Shown here: positions 18,901 through 28,143 of the stretch, one piece after another | How the letters are laid out: the number at the start of each line of letters is the position of its first letter | How positions within the stretch are numbered: the stretch's first letter is position 1 | From: Chitinophaga sp. LS1 | GTDB lineage: Bacteria; Bacteroidota; Bacteroidia; Chitinophagales; Chitinophagaceae | Assembly: GCF_034274695.1 (NCBI RefSeq) | Contig: NZ_CP128362.1 | Span: 8,124,501-8,188,500 of the forward strand | DNA: 64,000 bases | Reading direction: 5' to 3' | Notes under the pieces: model-generated | Databases searched by the model: none | What the model saw: only the letters and a program-made list of their open reading frames with translations | What the model was told of the DNA's origin: nothing | Made by a program: the position numbers and the translations under genes

Positions 18901-20324
18901 CTGAACAAGCGTTTTACTTCCTCTATATATTGATTATACAACACAGTGCCTGCCGTCACAGCTGCATCTATCATCAGCTTTGAACAACTATAGGGTTCTA
19001 CAGTCACTGTAGCATATACGGGAGTATTGCACAACATTTTGGTGGAGCCTGCCGCCAGTGAGTCAAGGTAATCCTTGTAATCCCCATATGAAAGTGTAAA
19101 ACCCCACAACTGATTCAAATAGGTGGCAACTACCGTCTCATAATTCACACTCGTACTATCCAGCCAGCTACCTATTTCTGTTTGCATCGCACTCCATCCT
19201 GTATTGAACTGCGTAGCCGTTATGGCACCTGTAGAGGCAGGGTCCATGAATACCGGCAAAGTCAGCTCGCTCGCCAGTAAATAGCGACAGTTATTACAGC
19301 TATTTTGTAAAATGGTCAATTCTGATGATGACAGCGTCATCGCATCACCATATTTATTTACCAGGTATTGGTATAAACCAATTGTTGAACCGGAGGCGTG
19401 ATATTCACTTGCTAACACCGATAATTTACTACAAATATCTATACTTGATTTTTCAATTGTAGTCGATGCCGCCTGCATATGCACATCATATGGATAAGGT
19501 GACTCCAACAGCCATGGATTGCAGATCATGTTTAAAGCAGACAAGCTCAGCATACCTTTTATAGCATCTTTAAATGAGGTGTATCCTTCGGCGGTTGACT
19601 TTCCTGAAGGAGTAGTACTTGCTCCGGACTGATGGTCTGCATCGCCCCCTAATTCACAGATCTCTATCAATTTTGCACGCAACGACGTACGGATGGACGT
19701 ATAATCTGAACGACCGTATAAACAAGAGTCTAATTCTGTCATCCATTTATCTGCCTGCGCCTCACAATTTGCCGTAATATTAGCAGCCAGCGCACTCGCT
19801 ACTGATGCTGCAAGGGTTGCTGTATCCGTTGTGATACCAGCCGTACTGTAGGATATGTTGGTGATCCTGGATATTTTATATTGATAGGCGGTATCACAAG
19901 TACTGGTAGTTGGTGTGGTGGTCGTTTCAGGATAGGTACATCCCATCACTACCAGTGAGTCTGCTGTAATAGTACAGGTGCCTATGCCTTCCAGCGAGAA
20001 GGTTGTATCTCTGGTGAAGCTGCTAAATGTAAGACTGTTCCAACTTTCCCCAACACTACAATCAAATACAGATACAACACGTACCTTAATAGTATTTCCA
20101 GCAGGAATGTCCCGACCCAGGTAAACCACCTTCACATCCCAATCGGACCCATTATTTCCTCCTCTTGTATATGTCAATCTAAAATTGCTCTTTACAGCAT
20201 CCACACTACATGAAAAATCTACTGTTGAATTATTACAGGATAACCCACCCGGCTTTATAGCACTCACCACAATCTCCTCCCCTACGCAAATATTAGCCAC
20301 CGTCTGACCAGCTGCAAATACCAC
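15990..20324 (-). pseudogene. Large RHS-repeat protein, toxin end missing and start lost
   Basis: The frame gives 1,444 residues from GTG 20324. It remains open upstream to 20423 and there encodes a signal-peptide-like stretch (IPLLTTTFITLSLYYPSEDS) but has no ATG, so the true start seems destroyed. Layout: N-terminal Ig-like region, LYYYDQAGNLVRTVPPEG at about 500, a LamG/concanavalin-like domain (about 575-720, ELWMYDSTASGG), then YD repeats and the RHS core (YYPFGMLQ, YGFNGKENDNEVKGDGNEQD, RVYDPRLGKFLSVDP). It ends abruptly at YHFAGTAQ, where other copies continue into a variable toxin, because an IS701 remnant is joined there. Intact relatives are secreted toxin carriers. The GGA GGA codons at YDAGGN lack the G-tract found in the copies further right. 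Confidence 0.85.
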
Positions 20325-20569
20325 ACTACTAACCTGTGTATAAGCTGAATCTTCTGATGGGTAATATAATGAAAGCGTTATGAATGTGGTTGTTAGGAGG
20401 GGAATATGGCTATTATGCCTGCATCAAAATAAAGCCATCAAATCTTTGGATCAATAATCAGGCACTTTGCCAAAAAACTGAAGCCATATAGCTGCGATAC
20501 ATAAAATTTTATTGTATCTTTTTTGCAAATAACTGCAACAAAATCTAAGTTAACCGGTCTTATTCGACA

Positions 20570-21184
20570 ATGAGCTATTCCGCGGAACATAATTTCACTG
20601 ACCAATTCCTTGTCGAACAGGTGCTTAAGGGCGACCAGCAAGCATTTACACGGATTATCCGGCAAACTGAAAAACTGGTAGCCCAGATAGTATTTAAAAT
20701 GATTCCCTCCCCTGCCGACCGGAAGGATATAGTACAGGATGTCTATCTGAAAGTCTATTCCAATCTTCCCGGGTTCCGTTTAAACGCCAAGCTTTCCACC
20801 TGGATAGGGCAGATAACATATAACACCTGCCTGCATTATATCGAGAAAAAGAAATTGGTGTATTTGCCCTCTTACTTTGAAGAGGATGATGCAGAAGATC
20901 ACCATGACCGTATCAGTTATAAACAGGGAAACATCGCGCAGAATGAGGTGGAAAAGGAATTACAGGCCAAAGATCTCACCGCTATTCTCAGCTCAGCTAT
21001 CAAAATTCTTCAACCACCTATTTACCAGACGCTGATCATATTGTACCACCAGGAAGAAATGAGTTACGGTGAAATCGCTGAGATCACGTCGCTCCCGGAA
21101 GGCACCGTAAAAAATTATCTGTTCAGGGCCAGAAAGTCGCTTAAACAACAATTGCTGACGGCCTATAAAAAAGAAGAAATATGA
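20570..21184 (+). CDS. ECF-type RNA polymerase sigma factor
   Basis: 204 residues. Region 2 is seen in DQFLVEQVLKGDQQAFTRII ... ADRKDIVQDVYLKVY and LSTWIGQITYN; region 4 in QPPIYQTLIILYHQEEMSYG, then EITSLPEGTVKNYLFRARKSLKQQL (HTH). It directs transcription in response to an envelope signal. The anti-sigma gene overlaps its end by four bases (ATGA), so the two are translationally coupled. The downstream membrane and barrel genes are likely co-transcribed and perhaps its targets (inference). Confidence 0.93.
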   Translation: MSYSAEHNFTDQFLVEQVLKGDQQAFTRIIRQTEKLVAQIVFKMIPSPADRKDIVQDVYLKVYSNLPGFRLNAKLSTWIGQITYNTCLHYIEKKKLVYLPSYFEEDDAEDHHDRISYKQGNIAQNEVEKELQAKDLTAILSSAIKILQPPIYQTLIILYHQEEMSYGEIAEITSLPEGTVKNYLFRARKSLKQQLLTAYKKEEI

Positions 21185-21630
21185 AGCAGGTACATCTTTC
21201 AGAGAATGAAGTACAGCAATTGGCTATGAAATTGCAACAGGCTGATCCACTGCAGGCACAGCACCTTCGGGAATGTGCTGCATGTAAGACGGCAATAGCC
21301 AGTTACCAGGCAATATTCACTTCACTAAAAGTAATGGAAAGCCCCGCATTCGATTTTGACGTGGAGCAATTGGTAATGCCCCAACTACCTCAGCCGCAAA
21401 AGGCTGTTTCCAACAGTCAATGGTCTATCATACCTACCATTGGAATAGCTGTGGCCGTTTTTTGTATTCCTATCTTTATAATGAGCAGGTTCCTTTCTAA
21501 TCTTGCAAAGGGCATTCCCGAGTACACCTTATATATTATTATAGTGACAGCCCTGGTTATTGCGGGCTTCCTGGGCAGGGAAATGGTGACCTCTTACAGG
21601 GAAAAAATTCGCCTGTTAAATTTTTATTGA
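21181..21630 (+). CDS. Putative anti-sigma factor, zinc-finger type, two membrane spans
   Basis: 149 residues, start ATG overlapping the sigma stop. N-terminal helix then HLRECAACKTAI (HxxxCxxC at about 30-37), the zinc-binding anti-sigma (ZAS) motif. Two membrane helices follow at about 83-105 and 113-131. This composition fits an inner-membrane anti-sigma that holds the preceding ECF factor until a signal arrives. Assignment rests on the motif and on position. Confidence 0.8.
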   Translation: MKQVHLSENEVQQLAMKLQQADPLQAQHLRECAACKTAIASYQAIFTSLKVMESPAFDFDVEQLVMPQLPQPQKAVSNSQWSIIPTIGIAVAVFCIPIFIMSRFLSNLAKGIPEYTLYIIIVTALVIAGFLGREMVTSYREKIRLLNFY

Positions 21631-21693
21631 AAAAGATGCAACATTCATTTGTTTGACCGGTCATATACGGTATAAACAATAAAACAGAAAAAA

Positions 21694-22116
21694 ATGAAAA
21701 AGATCATCACTACTATAATGCTTGTTGCACCTGTATCAGTATTTGCACAATCACCGCTTTTTCCCGCGAACAGCGAAATCACCACTGAACTGCTCAGGAG
21801 TACAGTGGCCACCATAGTCCTTTTTATAGCATCTTCCTTTATTCTTTCATTGCTCAGAATATTGCTGAATAATCAGCTAAAGAAAAAGATGCTGCAAAAA
21901 GGAGTTTCAGAAGAGGTTATTGCCAATATGCTTCCACGTAAAAGTGAGCAGATTGCAGCAATTAAATGGTTTGCCATTCTTACTGCCATTGCTGTAGGAT
22001 TAACAATTATCACATTTTTCCCTCCGATCGGCATTCACTCTGTAATTATAATGGCTGTAAGTGTAGCATTGGGCTTTTTAGGTTATTACTTCTGGGTGAA
22101 AAAGATTGAAAAATAA
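21694..22116 (+). CDS. Small membrane protein with signal peptide, unknown function
   Basis: 140 residues. The signal peptide MKKIITTIMLVAPVSVFA is cut before Q. Three hydrophobic segments (about 33-55, 90-108, 113-131) are separated by a charged stretch (NNQLKKKMLQKGVSEEVIAN). No family recognised. It lies in the sigma/anti-sigma operon, between the anti-sigma and the next small gene, so it may take part in the same envelope response. Confidence 0.7.
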   Translation: MKKIITTIMLVAPVSVFAQSPLFPANSEITTELLRSTVATIVLFIASSFILSLLRILLNNQLKKKMLQKGVSEEVIANMLPRKSEQIAAIKWFAILTAIAVGLTIITFFPPIGIHSVIIMAVSVALGFLGYYFWVKKIEK

Positions 22117-22552
22117 AGCATGGCTGGTTACCATCATATTCCTCACATTAATGCTTACATGTATGAAAACGGCATATATTCTATTTTCGGTTAGCGTGGT
22201 ATTAGTTATCATTTCAATAAGTTTGTTCCTTAGTAATAATACGACCAGTCATAAAACGGCAGTTTCTTACGCTGAGACACCTACTGCTTATGTGTTTCGC
22301 GCATCCTACAATGCCAGTCAGGCTGAGTTGGTAGAAAAGTACATAGATAGCTGTTTTTCCCCGGTTGTAATTTTCGGCACCACTCATAAAGTAAAGAAAG
22401 AAGTGGTAACTGCTGACAATACCCGCTTTGATATCAAAGCATCCCAGGGAAACTTTTATGTAAAAGCAGATAAAAAATTAAATAGTCAGGCCGCTTTGGA
22501 TAAGCTCATTAATACCTGCATGGGCTTGAAAAGTGTGATTAAACCCATATAA
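22106..22552 (+). CDS. Membrane-anchored protein, unknown function
   Basis: 148 residues if the TTG at 22106, overlapping the previous stop, is used. ATG 22163 (MKTAYILFSVSV) would give 129 residues and a cleaner N-terminal anchor, so the start is uncertain. After one or two hydrophobic helices comes a soluble domain of about 85 residues (AYVFRASYNASQAELVEKYI ... INTCMGLKSVIKP) with alternating strands and helices. No known family. Part of the sigma-factor operon. Confidence 0.65.
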   Translation: MKNKAWLVTIIFLTLMLTCMKTAYILFSVSVVLVIISISLFLSNNTTSHKTAVSYAETPTAYVFRASYNASQAELVEKYIDSCFSPVVIFGTTHKVKKEVVTADNTRFDIKASQGNFYVKADKKLNSQAALDKLINTCMGLKSVIKPI

Positions 22553-22580
22553 CCATTACATAATCCATAAACATTCTTAG

Positions 22581-25031
22581 ATGAAACCCTTGATAACCCT
22601 CATGGCTGTAAGTGTCATGCTCCTCTCTCTGTCCACAAAAGCCCAGCTGCCTGTCAGCAAGATCATTGGAAAGATCGTACAGGCTGACCAGCAGCCTGTC
22701 AACGCAGCCACCATATCATTATTGGTAGCAGGCAATACACAACCAGTCAAATTTGAGGTATCTGCTACTGACGGATCTTTTTCATTTGAAGATATCCGGC
22801 CCGGCATCTACAGGATAGTAGCAACGGCAGTAGGACTCGTCAAATATGAAAGTGCTCCTTTTACAATCGACTCATCCAACAACCAGACTACATTGCCGGT
22901 CTTTATAGTGAGTAAAGCAGATATTGAGCTGAAAGAAGTAGCCGTAACAGCCAAGAAGAGTTTTATTGAACAAAAAATAGACAGAACCGTCGTAAATGTG
23001 GATGCCATGATTTCCAATGCCGGTACTACCGCGCTGGAAGTACTGGAAAAAGCACCAGGCGTGCGCGTAGATCCTAACGGTACAATCAGCCTGAAAGGAC
23101 AACAGGGGGTTACCATTTTTATTGATGACAAACCCTCCTATCTTTCAGGTGCTGATCTGCAGAATTATTTACGCTCACTTCCTTCCTCCACACTGGCACA
23201 GGTGGAAATCATGACCAATCCACCTGCCAAATATGATGCAGCAGGTAATGGAGGTATTATCAATATTAAAACTGTAAAAAAGAAGATCCAGGGTTTTAAT
23301 ATGGGTATTAACTTAAGCCCAAGATTTTCAAAATACACCAGCGTGAATAATAGTCTTGACTTTAACTACCGCCACAATAAATTCAACTTCTTTGGCAACT
23401 TTGCATACGGTACACGAAATAACTATAACGATATCAGCATCACCAGGAAATATAAAAATGAGGATGGCAGTCTGAAAGATATCTTTACACAGGACTCCTA
23501 CATCCGCCGGAAAGGATATGGTGTAAAGGCAACTGTTGGTGCAGATTTCTATGCTTCTGAGAACACCACCCTGGGCATCACCCTTGACAATATGCTACGT
23601 TATCCAAAGAATACCAATACAAGCACCGGGCAAATATATGATAGCAAGATGATACTGGATTCTTCAATCGTTTCGATCAACAATGAAGATGGTAAATTCA
23701 AAAGCCATGGTGTCAATTTCAATATCAAACATGATTTCTATAAGAATGGTCCATCTATTCTTGCCAATTTCGACTACCTGACATACGATATCAACAACGA
23801 CCAGGTATTCTCTAACAAAAGCTATTCTCCGGAAGGAGTATTCAAATCGGAAGACAAACTGGATGGTAATTTGCCAACTGATATTAAAATTTATTCTGGA
23901 AAGGTAGATTATAGCCAGACGTTCAAAGGTGACTGGAAATTTGAAGCAGGTGCGAAGAGCAGCTATACCAATACCTCCAACATCGCTAATTATTTCAATA
24001 CTATTGGAGGCATCACTTCACCGGATTATGAAAAAACAAACAATTTTAGTTATAAGGAAAATATCAATGCAGGCTATGTAAACTTGAATAAGGATTTCAA
24101 CAGGTTGAGTGTACAGTTGGGATTACGTCTCGAAACAACTTCTTCTAAAGGACATCAGCTTGGGAACGTAGAGAAACCTGATTCGGCCTTTGACCGTAAT
24201 TATACGAACATCTTCCCTACGGTATTCCTGATGTATAGCCTGGATTCATTAAGCGATCATCAGCTTAAATTTAACTTTGGCCGAAGGATTGACAGGCCTT
24301 ATTACCAGGACCTCAATCCCTTTATATCTCCTTTGGATAAGTTTTCCTACTACACAGGAAATCCTTATCTGCAACCATCCCTTTCGACAAAGGTAGAATT
24401 GGGCTATATCTTCAAAAACAAACTGACTGCCACAGCAAGTTATACAAACACGAAAGACCAGGTGTTTGAAACGATTGAGATCATTGACAATATCTACTAT
24501 AGCAGACCTGGAAATATTGGAAAAACAAAACTCTATACACTTGACCTGGGTGCAGGTCTGGACCCTACCCCCTGGTTTACTTTCCAAATCAATGCACAGT
24601 TAAACTATTTTCATTCTAAAGGTAATTTCTATACAGGCTTACTGGATACCAAAAGTACTTACTTGTATACGCAGGGGATGGCACAGTTTAAATTGAAGAA
24701 GAATTGGATTATTCAGCTAGATGGTTATTATCAGACCAAAATGACAAACGTACAATTTGAGCTGGCAGCCAGGGGCAGATTGAATGCAGCTGTAGCGAAA
24801 GTATTATCGCCAAAGGCAACGCTCAAATTCAGTGTGTCGGATATCCTGTTTACCAATATCAGCAAAGGTACAATCACCAACCTTCAGCTGACAGATGCAT
24901 ACTTTAAAACGCTTTCTGATTCAAGAGCAGCTATCCTTACGTTAAGCCTTCGTTTGGGAAAGGCGGTAAAGGGTCAACGTAAACATAATAGCACAGGAGC
25001 TGATACTGAATCAAACAGGGTAAAGAACTAA
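22581..25031 (+). CDS. Outer-membrane beta-barrel family protein (TonB-receptor-like)
   Basis: 816 residues. Signal peptide MKPLITLMAVSVMLLSLSTKA. Residues about 25-110 are a carboxypeptidase-regulatory-like domain (IIGKIVQADQQPVNAATISL ... GIYRIVATAVGLVKYES). Residues about 130-235 resemble a TonB plug (LEVLEKAPGVRVDPNGTISL, YDAAGNGGIINIKT). The rest is a long beta-barrel with many aromatic strands. No clear TonB box is visible. Such proteins bind or import ligands at the outer membrane, here probably under the upstream ECF sigma factor. Last gene of the unit. Confidence 0.85.
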   Translation: MKPLITLMAVSVMLLSLSTKAQLPVSKIIGKIVQADQQPVNAATISLLVAGNTQPVKFEVSATDGSFSFEDIRPGIYRIVATAVGLVKYESAPFTIDSSNNQTTLPVFIVSKADIELKEVAVTAKKSFIEQKIDRTVVNVDAMISNAGTTALEVLEKAPGVRVDPNGTISLKGQQGVTIFIDDKPSYLSGADLQNYLRSLPSSTLAQVEIMTNPPAKYDAAGNGGIINIKTVKKKIQGFNMGINLSPRFSKYTSVNNSLDFNYRHNKFNFFGNFAYGTRNNYNDISITRKYKNEDGSLKDIFTQDSYIRRKGYGVKATVGADFYASENTTLGITLDNMLRYPKNTNTSTGQIYDSKMILDSSIVSINNEDGKFKSHGVNFNIKHDFYKNGPSILANFDYLTYDINNDQVFSNKSYSPEGVFKSEDKLDGNLPTDIKIYSGKVDYSQTFKGDWKFEAGAKSSYTNTSNIANYFNTIGGITSPDYEKTNNFSYKENINAGYVNLNKDFNRLSVQLGLRLETTSSKGHQLGNVEKPDSAFDRNYTNIFPTVFLMYSLDSLSDHQLKFNFGRRIDRPYYQDLNPFISPLDKFSYYTGNPYLQPSLSTKVELGYIFKNKLTATASYTNTKDQVFETIEIIDNIYYSRPGNIGKTKLYTLDLGAGLDPTPWFTFQINAQLNYFHSKGNFYTGLLDTKSTYLYTQGMAQFKLKKNWIIQLDGYYQTKMTNVQFELAARGRLNAAVAKVLSPKATLKFSVSDILFTNISKGTITNLQLTDAYFKTLSDSRAAILTLSLRLGKAVKGQRKHNSTGADTESNRVKN

Positions 25032-25433
25032 TCATTATTTTTTTCATCATGGAAATACAAAAGGGTAGCTTCCATTCCTGGAGATTACCCTGTTTTTATT
25101 TCAACAGATCACTATTATCGCAGTCAAAAAGTAATACAACAGATTTAACTCATTTGGCAATCGTCTATTAATTAAAAAATCTTTTGGGGGAGAGCAAATA
25201 ATCTTTGTTCTTCACACAGCCTTTAATTACATGGATGTTGCTTAAAAAATGTCGAAAAAGTCAAAATTATTTGCATTCAGCTCCACATTGCTTTCATTTT
25301 CTCCATTTACAATTCTTATCAAAATCAATAATGGGATCAAATGTTAGATAGAGAACTCCTCCCGTGCACATTAGGCGAAAAATTACTTTAACAGTAATTT
25401 TTCGCTCTTTTTTATTGTGGGAATTATTGGGGT
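25032..25433. other. Intergenic stretch with no gene except direct-repeat copy B
   Basis: No coding potential seen on either strand between the barrel gene and 25356. The second copy of the tRNA-Leu flank begins at 25356. Confidence 0.6.
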
Positions 25434-25499
25434 TCAGGTGGTTATGAAGTGGTGAATCTTAAATAAGTGTTCGATAACGTAAATGGGTAAATGATTGTG
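25356..25499. repeat. Direct repeat, copy B of the tRNA-Leu 3' flank
   Basis: Begins with CTCCTCCCGTGCACA, which corresponds to the last 15 or so bases of tRNA-Leu, and continues through a terminator hairpin (25375-25405, GCGAAAAATTAC/GTAATTTTTCGC then T7) to ATGATTGTG. The rest of the tRNA is not present. It is diverged from copy A at 15121. Confidence 0.85.
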
Positions 25500-25640
25500 A
25501 TTGTTATCTGATTTGAAAATTATCATTGAAAAATATTTATCCGGCACCATATCGATAGTGCTATCCTGGCAATATCCCCTATACCCCAATAACAAAATCA
25601 ATGTTAGGACAAATAATAATGATTTCATAATCGCAAACAA
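25434..25640 (-). pseudogene. Start of a secreted protein gene, truncated in the repeat
   Basis: 68 codons. The N-terminus is a clear signal peptide (MKSLLFVLTLILLLGYRGYC, ATG 25628 in frame) followed by QDSTIDMVPDKYFS, and then the frame runs into direct-repeat copy B. It resembles the start of the neighbouring tail-fibre-like gene (MKSLSLILSFILFLCFSCYS), so it may be the 5' end of a former tandem relative cut off when the repeat arrived. Function unknown. Confidence 0.5.
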
Positions 25641-25740
25641 TTAATAAATAAAAAATGCAACACCCCAAATGCAGGATAAAAAACAATGAACACATTTCAA
25701 GTCATAGAAGATATATGCATTGAATGAAAATCAATCCCCA

Positions 25741-26958
25741 TCATCTTTTAGCTTCTAGTAACGACATAATTTTATCAACACGCTTTCTCAATTCTTCATT
25801 CTCTTCTTTTAACCTCTCATTACTTTTATGTTCTTCAATAAGGTATAAAGTAATCTCTTCCACTTTCTGCAACAATAATCTATTCATTTCGCCGAGATCA
25901 ACCCCATGGGCTAATACATCCGATTCTGCAGGAATGCCAGGCAGGTGTTGATTTTCACTAATATATTTCTCTATACTACTAAGTGAAGGTAGATTGTAAG
26001 ATGGCTTGAAAACAAAGTCAGCCCAACTAGTTTGCGTAACTTGTAGCTTTCTTGCACCAATGGTTCCTTCAACGGCTAACTTATAATTTCCTGCTGTGGT
26101 GGTACCGATACAAAGATTTCCATTTACATCCAAACGCATCTTTTCTGTACCATCATTTGAACAAAAAGCTAAAAATTGACCGGTAGAGTTATTATGTCTC
26201 ATAAAAAGAACTTTAGCACCCTCTACGCCAGCAATACTAGAAACGACGCCGAATGCAGGCGAATTTAAAGCAGTTGAATATGATCGAATACCTATATAAG
26301 TTCCCTTACCCGTATTATTTCCACCGGATAATCTAGCCAAAACGGAAGTCAGCGAATCACCTGAAGTTCCAGCCACATCTAAGGAGGCTCTTGGAAGTAG
26401 GGTTCCAATCCCAAATTTGCCACTTTCCGTAGATGTTACACTATCTGGCAAATAAACATTACCTACAAACGAATTCTTATAAGGAACAATGACAGGATTT
26501 GTAGCTGAAGCAATTAATGTACTATCTACAACCGACCAACCACCAAAATTTGCAGCAGTCTCACCAGGGAACCCCTTTGCAAAAACTCTAACATGAAACC
26601 TTATCCAATAAGCTTTGGAATCGATAAAAATCGAAATTTTCCCATTTTCGTTAGCCAGGGTTATGGGGGGATTAAATGAACCTGAAGAGGTTACGGCATA
26701 ATGAGTAAAATCACCAGCAGTATTAATATACCAGCATAATGTAAGATTAATCGGGTTGGTATATTGGTAGTCATATCCTTCTATCATAAGTGTAGGCATA
26801 CTTATATTTATACCATAAGGTATATTGGTCTTTATTTTGATTCCATAAACGGGAGTGCCGTTAATTTTATATGAACACACAACATCATCGATTTCTTGCG
26901 AATAGCAGGAAAAACATAGAAAAAGAATAAAGGATAAAATAAGAGATAGTGATTTCAT
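25741..26958 (-). CDS. Secreted tail-fibre-like protein with C-terminal coiled coil
   Basis: 405 residues. The signal peptide MKSLSLILSFILFLCFSCYS is cut before Q. Mid-region beta-rich repeats typical of tail-fibre/collar proteins (GKFGIGTLLPRASLDVAGTS, MRLDVNGNLCIGTTTAGNYK, LAVEGTIGARKLQVTQTSWA). The C-terminus has the endosialidase-chaperone-like segment YISENQHLPGIPAESDVLAH and a coiled coil (LKEENEELRKRVDKIMSLLE). In Chitinophagaceae such proteins are often surface-exposed and lie near RHS genes; a role in adhesion is inference. It is not a prophage: no phage structural genes are near. Confidence 0.75.
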   Translation of the reverse strand: MKSLSLILSFILFLCFSCYSQEIDDVVCSYKINGTPVYGIKIKTNIPYGINISMPTLMIEGYDYQYTNPINLTLCWYINTAGDFTHYAVTSSGSFNPPITLANENGKISIFIDSKAYWIRFHVRVFAKGFPGETAANFGGWSVVDSTLIASATNPVIVPYKNSFVGNVYLPDSVTSTESGKFGIGTLLPRASLDVAGTSGDSLTSVLARLSGGNNTGKGTYIGIRSYSTALNSPAFGVVSSIAGVEGAKVLFMRHNNSTGQFLAFCSNDGTEKMRLDVNGNLCIGTTTAGNYKLAVEGTIGARKLQVTQTSWADFVFKPSYNLPSLSSIEKYISENQHLPGIPAESDVLAHGVDLGEMNRLLLQKVEEITLYLIEEHKSNERLKEENEELRKRVDKIMSLLEAKR

Positions 26959-27030
26959 ACACGATATTTTAAGTATTAATAAGAGTTTTTTAATTGGGTT
27001 ATAAAGTATCCGTAACCTATTATAATAATA

Positions 27031-27665
27031 CTAACATAGAGATACTGACTTGCTCATAAAAAGGATCGTTCTAATTTCATACTCAGAGACCCTGTACCTG
27101 TTGATGACCAATGACTGCACGAGCCAGCGGACTATGCTTGTAGTATTCGTACTTATCTGTGCACCATCCCAATTCTGAAGCTTATCGTACAGGAGGTTTT
27201 TGAAGTCCCGGTTGGTGTACTTCATATTGATACCTGTGATATTGCGAAACAGGGTTGAATTTCCTCTGGCGGTTGTGAAACCGACGCGTACGGGGTATTG
27301 ATCCCTGATGGTGAGGTTGAGATAAATCTGTATTGTATGCTGGTAAATATCTTTTTGCTGATATATGGGATAACAACGCCGGATTGGTAGTAATAGTCAT
27401 ACATGACATTCCCATGCACCTTCAGGAAAGGCTTACGGAGTAATAGTGGCCGGGTTATGGTGTCATAGTTATTTGCATGTAAGGGTACAAGGTTAATATT
27501 GCCAGCTGTGTCGGAAGCTAAGATATAGGACACTTCGCCGGAAGATTGTTTAATACCACGGGGGAATGCAACTATGGGTCCTTTACCCAGGGCGCCGGGC
27601 AGCGAGGTACTACGTTGTAATTGCGCATAGGTTACCAGGCTCCCTGCCGTGAGGAAGAATAACAT
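27031..27665 (-). pseudogene. Secreted protein of unknown family, single-base frameshift
   Basis: The first frame (27665-27222) begins with a signal peptide (MLFFLTAGSLVTYA then Q) and runs to GVVIPYISKK. The second frame carries on with DIYQHTIQIYLNLTIRDQYP, then TGINMKYTNRDFKNLLYDKL, to the stop at 27031. The break is at an A5 run (plus strand TTTTT, 27352-27356); one more A restores a single protein of about 211 residues. It could be a true frameshift, phase variation or a sequencing undercount. Family not recognised. Same orientation as the tail-fibre-like gene. Confidence 0.65.
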
Positions 27666-28143
27666 AATGTATATGTGATTTCAACTTGCTATTTAAGCAG
27701 TAGTGATTGGGAATAAACATGTATAGGTATGCTTACACCGGTAATGGGTCCCAAGATTTTTAATGAGTAAAAATTATGACATAGTTTTTGTATTTGGATT
27801 AAAAAACGGGTATAGGCAATTCACAGACAGAAAAGGTTAAAATAGTTAGATGTGAGCAAAATTAGAGAATAAAAAGAGATTTCAAAATTTATTGTGAGTA
27901 TTATATTAACGATTGGAGGAATAATGAAAAAGCATAAGGCCAGTTCCAAAGAACAAGCCTTCATAGATTTGCAAACAGTAATTTATTTTAACTTAAATAA
28001 TCAGATTCAATAATCTTTTAATCTAACACTTTTTTACCCTTTATACTTTTTGTTTTTACCAGCCTTAGATCTCAATATTAGAGAGATTGGTAAATAATAA
28101 ATTGTGTACCTAAACAAAAGTAAAGACCTGTTTAAACAGGTCC
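27666..28143. other. Intergenic region without recognisable genes
   Basis: About 480 A/T-rich bases between a frameshifted gene and the end of the permease gene. No open frame with coding character and no tRNA. No strong terminator hairpin was found; the permease transcript must end somewhere here. Confidence 0.5.

Noticed and set aside
25741..26958. Prophage remnant suggested by the tail-fibre-like protein
   Set aside because: It has a bacterial signal peptide, and there are no capsid, terminase, portal or integrase genes around it.
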